From positions 1-64,000 of the forward strand of contig JAQWNM010000013.1 of assembly GCA_029268615.1 (NCBI GenBank): a stretch of 64,000 bases of DNA, given 5' to 3'. Each line of letters begins with the position of its first letter. Position 1 is the first letter of the stretch. This DNA comes from SAR86 cluster bacterium. Lineage in GTDB: Bacteria; Pseudomonadota; Gammaproteobacteria; Magnimaribacterales; Magnimaribacteraceae. The notes beneath the pieces were generated by a model, which was not told where the DNA came from, did not search any database, and saw nothing but the letters and a program-made list of their open reading frames with translations. Positions 45,774-54,295 of this stretch are shown here, piece after piece. The translations under genes were made by a program, and so were the position numbers.

Positions 45774-46706
45774 TTAATTTAATAAATTTAAACAAGCTTC
45801 AGCTAAAGTTATTTTAGTTTTTGTGTCAGTCATTAATATTTCATCAAATTCTATTTGAATATTTTCTCTGCCAGAAAAAGACAACTTGTCTTCATGATCT
45901 ACCAATAGTATGTCAATCATATCTTTATAATGTTCTAAAATTGTATCTATACTAACTTGCAAATCCAATTCTTCCATAATTTTAACTGTAGGGCCTTTAA
46001 TAGCACGATTCTTGATAATTGGAGAAACAGCTATTGCTGGGCATTTTCTATTAATCAAAAAATCTCTTATATCTTTGACTGACAAGATTGGATCAATACT
46101 TAAATAAGGATTTGAAGGACAAATAATAATTCCAGAAAAATAATTTTCTTGCATTTTTTGTAATAAAGAGTCAGGAACTTTGGCATTTATACTATTTCTG
46201 AAGTTAATCTCTTTTATTGCGGGATGGCATTTATGTTTAACGAAATATTCTTGGAATGATAATGTGCCTATGTCTGTTTCTAATATAGTACTGACAGGAA
46301 TCTCAGACATAGGAAAAATAGAATAATGTACATTAAAATCAACTGCAATTTTAGTGATAACTTCTGAAAAAAGACCTCCTTCTTTTATTAAGAAACTTCT
46401 TTTTATATGAGTCATAAGGTCTTTATCTCCTAATTGGAACCAGGTATCTTCTTTAATGCGATCTAATATTCTCATGAATTCCCAAGTTTCATCTTTTATG
46501 CCCCAGCCTCTTGTATGGTCATTTATGTTTGTTAATGTATAAATCAAAGTATCAATATCTGGGCTAATATTTAGATCAAAATGAATAAAATCATCTCCAG
46601 TATTAACAATAAAGATTAATTCATCAGATGAAAGTTTTTTTGATAAACCAAAGGCTAATTTAGCTCCACCAATTCCGCCGCATAATGCTAAGTATTTTTT
46701 TTTCAA
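45774..46706 (-). CDS. cofD: 2-phospho-L-lactate transferase (CofD/FbiA)
   Basis: A 310-residue enzyme that joins the activated phospholactyl or enolpyruvyl unit to FO, giving F420-0 or dehydro-F420-0. The start CGGIGGAKLAFGL (residues 9-21) and the NTGDDFIHFDLNISPDIDTLIYTLT segment are diagnostic. It lies one base from both cofE and cofC, so the three genes are a tight operon. Confidence 0.95.
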   Translation of the reverse strand: MKKKYLALCGGIGGAKLAFGLSKKLSSDELIFIVNTGDDFIHFDLNISPDIDTLIYTLTNINDHTRGWGIKDETWEFMRILDRIKEDTWFQLGDKDLMTHIKRSFLIKEGGLFSEVITKIAVDFNVHYSIFPMSEIPVSTILETDIGTLSFQEYFVKHKCHPAIKEINFRNSINAKVPDSLLQKMQENYFSGIIICPSNPYLSIDPILSVKDIRDFLINRKCPAIAVSPIIKNRAIKGPTVKIMEELDLQVSIDTILEHYKDMIDILLVDHEDKLSFSGRENIQIEFDEILMTDTKTKITLAEACLNLLN

Positions 46707-46707
46707 C

Positions 46708-47472
46708 TTATCTAAATAAATCCTGGTCTGCCAATCTAAGTAATTCTTTTGCTGATTGTTCTACTGTTGGAAGCATTAAACCCTTAATCAGAACAACAGG
46801 AAGCCCCTCATCTGCTTGCCCCATAAGAATTGAAGCTGAAGAAGCTAATTCATCGCCTAATCCTATTTGGGTAACTTCTAGCAATCTACCATATAAATCC
46901 TTTTTTCCTCTCAAATCTGATAAAGTTAAAACTCCACTAGATCCAATAGCAATACCAGTTGTTCCATTCCTCCAGGCTCTTCCTGCGCTATCATTAATGA
47001 TTACTCCCAACTTTACATGTAACTTCTTTTCTAATGATAGCCTTATATCCTCAGCGCTTTTATCAGGATCTTTGGGTAATAATAGTACCTTTGGGTTATT
47101 ATCCAATGAATCTATATTTGATCTATCAATTCCTGCATTAGCATGAACAAAACCTAATTTATTTTCAACTACTATAACTCCTTCTCTTGTTCTAACTACT
47201 CTTTCAGATTCTTGGAGAATCACTTGAACTAATCTTGGATCTTTCTTTGTCTCCTTTGATAATGCAATAGCTTCTATTGATGGCTTGACTTCATTTAAGT
47301 AAACATATCTATTTTCTGATTTTGAAACAACTTTTTGTGCAATCACAAATATGTCTCCATCTTGGATATCTAAACTAAGTTTGACAATGGAGTCATAGAT
47401 AATCTGAGGAAGATCATCTCCTGGTTCTATAAGAGGAATTGATTCTAATGATTTTAAGATTAAATCATTCAT
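46708..47472 (-). CDS. cofE: F420-0:gamma-glutamyl ligase, single-domain CofE type
   Basis: 254 residues that add gamma-linked glutamates to F420-0. IPLIEPGDDLPQII, the VVSKSENR stretch, and INDSAGRAWRNGTTGIAIG identify the CofE fold. The C-terminal FMN reductase domain of mycobacterial FbiB (about 450 residues in all) is absent. If the organism uses PEP, reduction of dehydro-F420-0 must come from another protein. Confidence 0.94.
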   Translation of the reverse strand: MNDLILKSLESIPLIEPGDDLPQIIYDSIVKLSLDIQDGDIFVIAQKVVSKSENRYVYLNEVKPSIEAIALSKETKKDPRLVQVILQESERVVRTREGVIVVENKLGFVHANAGIDRSNIDSLDNNPKVLLLPKDPDKSAEDIRLSLEKKLHVKLGVIINDSAGRAWRNGTTGIAIGSSGVLTLSDLRGKKDLYGRLLEVTQIGLGDELASSASILMGQADEGLPVVLIKGLMLPTVEQSAKELLRLADQDLFR

Positions 47473-47474
47473 AA

Positions 47475-48125
47475 TTACATTTCTTCTATTCCAGTTATCT
47501 TTACACCCGAGTGTTTTATTTTGTGATGCCTATTAATACTTATAAGAACAGACGTTAAAGCTTCTGAAGCAGATGAATTAGCTAACTGCCCAGCATGCCA
47601 ACCCTTCATTCCCATTTTTTTTATTAAATCTATAACTTTCTGACGTGCTTCTTTATTATTTCCGCAAACTAGAACATCACAATCTATCGATTGATCATTT
47701 TTTAGAAGTTCTGCTGATATATTCTGGAAAGCAGAGACGACCTTTACCTTCTTTCCTAAGATTAATTGTGCAGATACAGCTGCTGATTGATATTTTGGTA
47801 ATTGCACTGTTCCAACTTTTGGTGGCATTAGAGGAACAGTTGCATCGATAAAAATTTTGTCTTGCACCTCATTAAAACAACTATTAATTGTAGATTCATG
47901 GTGAGCGAAAGGAACAGTCAAAATTGAGATATCACCTTTCTTTGCAGCATCTTTATTCAGTAAACCTTCGCAAGAAGGACTTAATAATTTTGCAGAAGCC
48001 TGAGCTGCTTCTAACTTTCTTGATCCTATAATAACTTTATAATTTGCTCTTATAAGTCTTTTTGCAATACCAGTTCCTAAATCTCCTGTACCACCTAATA
48101 TTGAAATAGTTTTATTACTTTCCAT
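47475..48125 (-). CDS. npdG: F420H2:NADP+ oxidoreductase
   Basis: A 216-residue Rossmann protein with ILGGTGDLGTGIAKRL at the N-terminus (NADP and F420 binding) and SRKLEAAQASAKLL after the second strand, typical of Fno/NpdG. It exchanges hydride between NADPH and F420. It is the first gene of the cof operon and starts two bases before cofE. It supplies F420H2 to enzymes such as the adjacent LLM oxidoreductase. Confidence 0.92.
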   Translation of the reverse strand: MESNKTISILGGTGDLGTGIAKRLIRANYKVIIGSRKLEAAQASAKLLSPSCEGLLNKDAAKKGDISILTVPFAHHESTINSCFNEVQDKIFIDATVPLMPPKVGTVQLPKYQSAAVSAQLILGKKVKVVSAFQNISAELLKNDQSIDCDVLVCGNNKEARQKVIDLIKKMGMKGWHAGQLANSSASEALTSVLISINRHHKIKHSGVKITGIEEM

Positions 48126-48216
48126 AGTTAACCTTTTTTACTGTTATATTGGTTTGCGTATAATGAATAGGTGTATCATTTATGTCAAAAACATTTGGTA
48201 AAAAAACTAGACTATT

Positions 48217-48984
48217 GTGAACTTTAAAAAAGAATTTTCGAATAAAATAGTCCTTATTACTGGTGGAACTAAGGGCATAGGAAAAGGTATAGCTGAAAGT
48301 TTTCTAAAAGAAAAAGCGAATGTAATAGTTTGCGGAAGAAATAAACCTAATAGTCTCCCTAGAGTATCTGGATTGAAAGCAGAATTTATTAAATGTAATG
48401 TTAAAGATCCTGATCAAATAAAAAAAATGTTTTCAACTATTCTAAAGAAAAAAAAGTCTATAGATATTTTAGTCAATAATGCCGGAGGGGGGCCGCCCAT
48501 AGAAGCAAGTAATGCCCCTCCTAAACTCACTAAAGCTATAATAGATTTAAATCTTTTAGCGCCTATATATGTAAGTCAGGCGACAAATAAAATAATGCAG
48601 AAGCAAACTTATGGAGGGTCAATTATAAATATTTCAAGCGTAAGTGTAATTAGACCTTCTCCTGGAGCAGCAACATATGGAGGCGCTAAAGCTGGTTTAG
48701 CTAATTTAACAGAATCTTTAGCTATAGAATGGGCGCCCAAAGTTAGAGTAAATAGTATACTTTCAGGACTAGTTGAAACAGAAGAATCCATTATGCATTA
48801 TGGTGACAAAGAATCTATAAACCGGATATCAAATACTATTCCTTTAGGAAGAATGGGAAAACCAAGTGATATTGGCAATAGTTGCTTATTCTTAAGTTCA
48901 TCTTTAGCTCAATATATTAGCGGAGCTTCATTACTGGTACATGGAGGAGGAGAAAAGCCATCCTATCACGACGCCAAAGAATAA
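48217..48984 (+). CDS. Short-chain dehydrogenase/reductase
   Basis: 255 residues with a GTG start. TGGTKGIGKG binds the nucleotide, NNAG is present, and the Ser-Tyr-Lys set lies in ISSVSVIRPSPGAATYGGAKAG. C-terminal YISGASLLVHGGGEKPS. A single gene divergent from npdG; an SDR beside F420 genes could use NADPH made by the pair, but this is guesswork. Substrate unknown. Confidence 0.83.
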   Translation: MNFKKEFSNKIVLITGGTKGIGKGIAESFLKEKANVIVCGRNKPNSLPRVSGLKAEFIKCNVKDPDQIKKMFSTILKKKKSIDILVNNAGGGPPIEASNAPPKLTKAIIDLNLLAPIYVSQATNKIMQKQTYGGSIINISSVSVIRPSPGAATYGGAKAGLANLTESLAIEWAPKVRVNSILSGLVETEESIMHYGDKESINRISNTIPLGRMGKPSDIGNSCLFLSSSLAQYISGASLLVHGGGEKPSYHDAKE

Positions 48985-49042
48985 ATTTAAAGTCTTTACT
49001 TTCTTCTTTTCATCACTAATATAAAAATAAAAGTAATATATT

Positions 49043-49726
49043 ATGAAAAATCTAGTCATCTCAGCCTTAATCTTTTTTTCCTTAAATGCATATGCTGCTC
49101 ACCATGAAGAATCTGATCTAGGGTCTAATAACTATCAACTTATTTCTACATACGAAATAGCTTATGGACAGAATCCTCAAGTTCTTTCTAAATGGTTACA
49201 AACTTACCAAAAAAATCAAGAATCATTTGGTTATAATAATTGCGGAGTCTATCAACATGAATTTGGAGCACCTAGGTCATTTTATACCTATTGCAATTTT
49301 GATGATTTTGGACAATTTGCTGAAATAATGAAAAAATCAAATGCTGCACCAAATACTTCAAGTAGACAAAATTTTGCTTCTCATAGTGATAATTTTGTCT
49401 CTGTAATAGAAAGAAACCTGACAGAAGCACCTAATTACCTTCTTTATTCTAAATTTATTTTTGGCCCTTACCTTACAGCTACTGAAAGAGGAGACAGAGC
49501 TAAAAAATTATTTAATCTATTTCAGTCGTCATTTAAAGCTTGCAATCTAGCACAACACAAGTTCGGTCCTGAAATTGCTTTTTATATAAGTTGCGGATTT
49601 AGTGACTATTCTGATTTTGCAAAAAAACAAAAAATACAATCAGAACTCAATAAAAAAGAATATTCAGATATCAATCTCGACATAAAAGATCATTCAGATA
49701 ATATTTTAGTTCTAATCATGGATTAA
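49043..49726 (+). CDS. Secreted protein with two related ferredoxin-like (NIPSNAP/ABM-type) halves
   Basis: 227 residues with a clear signal peptide (cleavage after NAYA, residue 19). Two halves, about 30-110 and 130-205, share a pattern (QHEFGAPRSFYTYCNFDDFGQFAE versus QHKFGPEIAFYISCGFSDYSDFAK), each with a conserved Cys. This suggests an internal duplication of a dimeric alpha/beta-barrel domain. I do not recognise a named function. Convergent with the next gene, overlapping its end by four bases. Confidence 0.75.
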   Translation: MKNLVISALIFFSLNAYAAHHEESDLGSNNYQLISTYEIAYGQNPQVLSKWLQTYQKNQESFGYNNCGVYQHEFGAPRSFYTYCNFDDFGQFAEIMKKSNAAPNTSSRQNFASHSDNFVSVIERNLTEAPNYLLYSKFIFGPYLTATERGDRAKKLFNLFQSSFKACNLAQHKFGPEIAFYISCGFSDYSDFAKKQKIQSELNKKEYSDINLDIKDHSDNILVLIMD

Positions 49727-51240
49727 TCTAATTTATAACCTTTCTCAATCATACTTTCTTTTATTTTAAAGAAATTATTTTCGTAATTCTTTGAAAACCC
49801 AACAGAAGAAGTATTGATAGGTTGCCTAGCTTGATAAGAACTAGCTGTTAAAATATTTCGACTACTATTGTGAGGAGATAAATACTTATTGTCCCATCTT
49901 AAATTACAAAATTTTATCAAATTATAAATTTCTGTTTCAGGGCTTTTTACTAATGAATCATATTCCAGATGATATATTTTAGATGGAAACTGCCTTTCCC
50001 AATATTCCATAACTTTTTTATAGAAGTCATAATATCTCTCAATTTCATCTAAGCTAAATGTCCATTCAAGTTCATTACTAAAATATGTGGTGAAAAGAGA
50101 AAAAATATTATCTAAGGGATTTCGATAAGTATGTAATATTCTTGCCTCAGGAAAAGAATTTAAAATAATTCCACAAAACTTAAAATTAAATAACATTTTA
50201 TCGGTAAAACTTCTGGTACCACCAACTAGATCTATATATTTCTTTCTTAATGCACCTGCTTTGTTATTTGTTTTTAGTAATACAGTCGAATAAATAGCCT
50301 CATTCAAATGATCTACCTCACCTAAACTAGAGATATCACCATTCATTGATAAAATCGATTCAACTAATGTTGAACCTGAGCGTGGAAGCCCTATTATAAA
50401 TATAGGAAGAAGTTCTTTATTACTTGTTACTTTTTTAAAAGACTCAAATTGTTGATGAAGAAATATGATCTCTTCAAATTCTTTATCGTAATTAGTAGGT
50501 TTCCGAGATAATAGATTGTATTTTCTTTTATTTGCTTTCTTATAAAAAGTAAATGATTTATCAAAAATTTCTAAGTCTTTGTACGCTTTACCTAAGGCAA
50601 ATTCTATATTAACTAGATCTTCTTCTTCTTTTAATGATTTATAGGCCTTTTCTGCTGAGAGTAAATACTCAGATTTATTATTAACCTTAAATAAGGTAAA
50701 TAAATTTCTATAAGCTACAGTGTTATTTTTATTTAATCTGATAGCATCCTTATAGAGGGAAGTTGCCTCATCAATCTTACCTTGATATCGGAGAACATTT
50801 GCAAGATCATTACAAGCTTCAGAATATCCATCACTATATTTAATAGCTAAACGATATGAATCTGCAGCATCATTAAATTGTTCTAATTCTTTATATACCA
50901 ATCCTAAGTTTCTATGAGCAACGGAATAGTTAAATTTATTTTGAATTGCCTTTTTAAATGCTTGAATAGATTTATATAACTGCTTATCTTTTTTATAAGA
51001 TAAACCTAAAGTATTTAAAGCCTCAGGAAAATCTGAACGAATTTCAAGGCTTCTTTTTAAATATAATATTGAATTTTTATAGTCGCCTAAAACAAGATAA
51101 ACCTCACCTAGAATTCCAAGTACTACAGAAAGATCAAACCTTTTAAGTTCTTTTTTAAGAAGATTAAGTAACTTTTTTTTTGAGTTTTCTAAGTCACCTG
51201 ACTTTAAGTCCACAATTGCTGACTTAATAGACTCATCCAT
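49723..51240 (-). CDS. TPR-repeat sulfotransferase
   Basis: 505 residues. About six tetratricopeptide repeats cover residues 1-240 (ALNTLGLSYK, AHRNLGLVYKEL, ACNDLANVLR). A PAPS-dependent sulfotransferase domain follows, with the 5'-phosphosulfate loop IGLPRSGSTLVESIL near residue 285 and the 3'-phosphate motif TYRNPLDNIFSLF near 375. No signal peptide. It transfers sulfate from PAPS to an unknown acceptor, perhaps a glycan or the RTX-type surface protein class. Confidence 0.85.
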   Translation of the reverse strand: MDESIKSAIVDLKSGDLENSKKKLLNLLKKELKRFDLSVVLGILGEVYLVLGDYKNSILYLKRSLEIRSDFPEALNTLGLSYKKDKQLYKSIQAFKKAIQNKFNYSVAHRNLGLVYKELEQFNDAADSYRLAIKYSDGYSEACNDLANVLRYQGKIDEATSLYKDAIRLNKNNTVAYRNLFTLFKVNNKSEYLLSAEKAYKSLKEEEDLVNIEFALGKAYKDLEIFDKSFTFYKKANKRKYNLLSRKPTNYDKEFEEIIFLHQQFESFKKVTSNKELLPIFIIGLPRSGSTLVESILSMNGDISSLGEVDHLNEAIYSTVLLKTNNKAGALRKKYIDLVGGTRSFTDKMLFNFKFCGIILNSFPEARILHTYRNPLDNIFSLFTTYFSNELEWTFSLDEIERYYDFYKKVMEYWERQFPSKIYHLEYDSLVKSPETEIYNLIKFCNLRWDNKYLSPHNSSRNILTASSYQARQPINTSSVGFSKNYENNFFKIKESMIEKGYKLD

Positions 51241-51258
51241 ATTTCTGAAATATATAAT

Positions 51259-52062
51259 CTAAATATTAGAGACCCTAACTACCACACCCCCATCGCAGGT
51301 AATTACATCACCTACGGTATAAGCACCGGCTCTTGAACTTAAGAATATTGCTAAACCAGCTATATCCTCCATTGTGCCTACTCTCTTCCTGGGATTAGAA
51401 TCTGAAACAAATGACCAGTCAATATCCGTATCTCCACCACCCCCTACGCCTGTACTTAACATCCATGTAGGGAACGGACCCGGTGCTATAGCATTAACAA
51501 TAATATTATCTTTAACTAGCCTGGATGCCATCTCTTTTGTTAAATGATGCAGAGCTGCCTTAGAAGGCCCATAAGCATGAGCATCAAAGGAATGACCTCT
51601 AATCCCATCTATTGAGCCAATATTTATAACTCTTGAAGGGTCTTGATGACTTGCATTCACCTTTAATAAATTAAGAAGTTGCTGTGTTAAAAAGAAAACA
51701 CCTTTGACATTTGTATCCATAACTTTATCCCAACCCTTAGAGGAATATTCCTCTAGTGGTTCTCCCCAAGAAGCTCCGGCATTATTAACAAGAATATCAA
51801 GCCCTTCTTCTTTTAAAGAGAGTTCTTTTGCTAAAAATTTTATGCCTTCATCGGTAGATAAATCAGCTGGTATAGAAATACAGTCACTTCCATATTCTTT
51901 CATTAGTCTTTTTGCAGTGGCATTACAAATATCAGATTTTCTTGAGCTAATATAAACCTTTACTCCATTAGCTAAGAAACCAGCTGCTATCATTTCTCCA
52001 ATGCCTCTTGAACCGCCTGTAACTAAAGCTATCTTTCCTTTAACGGAGAATAAATCTTTCAT
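51259..52062 (-). CDS. Short-chain dehydrogenase/reductase
   Basis: About 267 residues. TGGSRGIGEM near the N-terminus, NNAG, and catalytic Tyr-Lys in HAYGPSKAAL are seen; the end YTVGDVITCDGGVVVRVS is normal for the family. I prefer ATG 52062, which has a GAAGAG ribosome-binding sequence and lies just after the Zn-ADH stop; ATG 52074 would overlap that gene. It forms a pair with the Zn-ADH upstream, like the pair at 30703-32403. Confidence 0.85.
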   Translation of the reverse strand: MKDLFSVKGKIALVTGGSRGIGEMIAAGFLANGVKVYISSRKSDICNATAKRLMKEYGSDCISIPADLSTDEGIKFLAKELSLKEEGLDILVNNAGASWGEPLEEYSSKGWDKVMDTNVKGVFFLTQQLLNLLKVNASHQDPSRVINIGSIDGIRGHSFDAHAYGPSKAALHHLTKEMASRLVKDNIIVNAIAPGPFPTWMLSTGVGGGGDTDIDWSFVSDSNPRKRVGTMEDIAGLAIFLSSRAGAYTVGDVITCDGGVVVRVSNI

Positions 52063-52063
52063 T

Positions 52064-53098
52064 TTACTCTTCATCAGGAGCCAACATAACTTTGCAATGA
52101 TTATTAGGTTTTCTCAAATCTTCGAAAGCATCAGGAAAGTCAGAATAACCTACTGTTCCGGTACACATATTAGAAACATCGAGCCTATCAGAAGCAATTA
52201 GACCAGAGATAAATTCAAAATCTTCTTTATGATAGGATAAGACAAACTTAACTGTCATTTCTTTTGCCATAGCCGTAGCAGGTATAAAGTGATCCTCACG
52301 AGTACAAAACCCAACTACTATTAGTTCAGTTCCGTAAATAGCAATATTTGTTGCTTCAGAGATCATGCCAGGTATACCAACACATTCAAATATAATATCG
52401 GGGAAGGAGCCATCGCAGATTTTAGAAAACTCTTCTCCTACATCTGGTGTTAGAGTTGGATTAATAGTTGCAGTTGCACCATAATCATATGAAGCCTTAT
52501 TGCGAATATCTTCAGGCTCACTAACAATAATATTAAAAGCGCCCATAAAACGTGCCCAGTAAGTTACAGACAGTCCAACAGGACCTGCTCCGATTATTAA
52601 TATATTTTTACCTTGTAACGAAGAAGCCATCTTAACAGCATGAAGACCTACAGCCATAGGCTCTATAAGAGCTCCTTCAATCCAATCAACACTATCTGGA
52701 AGAATAATAGAATTATGGGTATCCAAGCAAACATAGTCTGCAAAACCTCCTGGATGCATCATGCCTATAACTTCATTTTTTTTACATTGCCAAGGCCTAC
52801 CTAACTGGCATGAAGCACAATTTCCACAACTATAGAAAGGAAGTCCTGTTACTTTCTTACCTGTTTTCCAATCTTTATCTACAGACTTACCTGTAGCTAT
52901 AATTTCTCCTACATATTCATGGCCAGGTATTGTTCCAGATGGAAGAGCTGTTGCATGTGATTCAGTCCCGTGAAGATCTGTTCCACAAATTCCACATCTC
53001 TTTACCGCAATAACCACCTGTTTATCTCCAGGCGTGGGATCATCTACATTTTCTATGCTTAAAGGTTTTCCTGCCTCCTTAAAAACTGCAGCTTTCAT
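52064..53098 (-). CDS. Zinc-dependent alcohol dehydrogenase (MDR)
   Basis: 344 residues. The catalytic zinc site CGICGTDLHG is near residue 36, GHEYVGE near 66, the structural zinc cluster CGNCASCQLGRPWQC near 95-109, and the NAD site GAGPVGLSVTYWA near 170. Resembles butanediol or threonine dehydrogenases. First gene of a two-gene operon with an SDR. Substrate unknown. Confidence 0.87.
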   Translation of the reverse strand: MKAAVFKEAGKPLSIENVDDPTPGDKQVVIAVKRCGICGTDLHGTESHATALPSGTIPGHEYVGEIIATGKSVDKDWKTGKKVTGLPFYSCGNCASCQLGRPWQCKKNEVIGMMHPGGFADYVCLDTHNSIILPDSVDWIEGALIEPMAVGLHAVKMASSLQGKNILIIGAGPVGLSVTYWARFMGAFNIIVSEPEDIRNKASYDYGATATINPTLTPDVGEEFSKICDGSFPDIIFECVGIPGMISEATNIAIYGTELIVVGFCTREDHFIPATAMAKEMTVKFVLSYHKEDFEFISGLIASDRLDVSNMCTGTVGYSDFPDAFEDLRKPNNHCKVMLAPDEE

Positions 53099-53231
53099 AT
53101 TTCCTCCAAGAAAGTAAGATACAAAAACCTAAATATAACATAGCAAATCTAAGGTTATACTGATTTATGTTGCATGCCCGCATAACTTAATAACGAAATT
53201 ACTATGTAATTTATCTCCTAAAGTATTAGGA

Positions 53232-53414
53232 CTAGGATTTTCTTTCCTGTTTCTTTTTAGAATTTTCTTTATCTAAATTATATGGTTTAGAAATCATCTT
53301 TTCTATTTTGAGTAGAGAGTTATTTATAAAATTTTCTGCAAGTAATGATTTCTTCATGACATTATCAGCGATCTTTTTTGCTTTTTTAGAATACTTATCT
53401 TTTTCGTTAGTCAT
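53232..53414 (-). CDS. Small Lys-rich protein of unknown function
   Basis: A 60-residue, strongly basic ORF whose ATG is seven bases downstream of the TauD gene stop on the same strand. The sequence is rich in Lys, Asn and Ser and looks helical, with no known motif. Position in the operon supports it being a gene; composition alone could arise from AT-rich DNA. A 133-bp gap with no visible gene separates it from the Zn-ADH start. Confidence 0.4.
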   Translation of the reverse strand: MTNEKDKYSKKAKKIADNVMKKSLLAENFINNSLLKIEKMISKPYNLDKENSKKKQERKS

Positions 53415-53421
53415 CTTAAAA

Positions 53422-54291
53422 TTAATATGGTTTATTACCTTTTATAGTAACTCTTTCTACAGCTCTGTTTTGAGGAAAATAATCCTGAACTGCATAATGT
53501 TGGCAAGCTCTATTATCCCAAAAGGCAATAGAATTTTTTTTCCATTTAAACCTGCACTGGTACTCCGGAATAGAAGACCTAGAGTAAAGATATTTTAACA
53601 TCTCTTCTGATTCCTGTTTATTCCAACCTTTTATTTCTTGCGTAAAGGCTACATTCACATAAATAGTTTTTTGACCTGTACCCGGATGTGTTCTTATTAC
53701 CGGATGTTCAGGTTTAGGATACATCATATTAAAAGATTCTATTTCATCTTTAGTCTTCCCTTCTTTTATCATCCTGTATCGGAAAGTTGTAAAGTCATGT
53801 ATGGCAACTGCTCCAACTAACTTTTCTTTAACCTGATCAGGAAGATCATTATATGCTGCACCCATATCTGCAAATAAAGTGTCTCCACCATTTTTTGGAC
53901 ATTTCAACATTCTAAGTATAGAACCTAAAGAAGGTTCCTTTCTCCAGGTTACATCAGAATGCCAAACATTCTCTTTTCCTTTATTTCTTTTATCTCGAAC
54001 TATACTTAAAACTTCTGGGTAATCAGGATTATTAGCTCCAAAAGGATGGACTTCTAGATCCCCAAAGTAGTTAGCAAATCTTATATGATCTTTTGTATTT
54101 ATTACCTGTTTCCTAAAGAAAATTACTTTATATATCAGGAGGGCCTCATAGATTAATTGTATTATTTCTTTGCTAAGATTTTTAGTTAAATCTATATTTA
54201 AGAGTTCCGCTCCTATTGAAGGACTTAACCTTTTTACCTTAAATGGAAGGTTTTGTTTTTCAAATTTACTTGGTTCTAAACTTTCCTGCAT
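53422..54291 (-). CDS. TauD/TfdA family Fe(II)/2-oxoglutarate dioxygenase
   Basis: About 289 residues. The iron ligands are His and Asp in NVWHSDVTW (near residue 110) and a distal His in DNRACQHYAVQDY near the C-terminus, followed by the 2-oxoglutarate-binding Arg. I chose ATG 54291 four bases after the aldehyde dehydrogenase stop; a TTG at 54318 would overlap that gene. These enzymes hydroxylate taurine, sulfate esters, 2,4-D or carnitine-type substrates; the substrate is not readable. Confidence 0.87.
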   Translation of the reverse strand: MQESLEPSKFEKQNLPFKVKRLSPSIGAELLNIDLTKNLSKEIIQLIYEALLIYKVIFFRKQVINTKDHIRFANYFGDLEVHPFGANNPDYPEVLSIVRDKRNKGKENVWHSDVTWRKEPSLGSILRMLKCPKNGGDTLFADMGAAYNDLPDQVKEKLVGAVAIHDFTTFRYRMIKEGKTKDEIESFNMMYPKPEHPVIRTHPGTGQKTIYVNVAFTQEIKGWNKQESEEMLKYLYSRSSIPEYQCRFKWKKNSIAFWDNRACQHYAVQDYFPQNRAVERVTIKGNKPY

Positions 54292-54295
54292 AATT

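Noticed and set aside
53099-53231. Possible tRNA or small RNA in the gap before the Zn-ADH
   Set aside because: I could not form a cloverleaf or a clear terminator hairpin from either strand.
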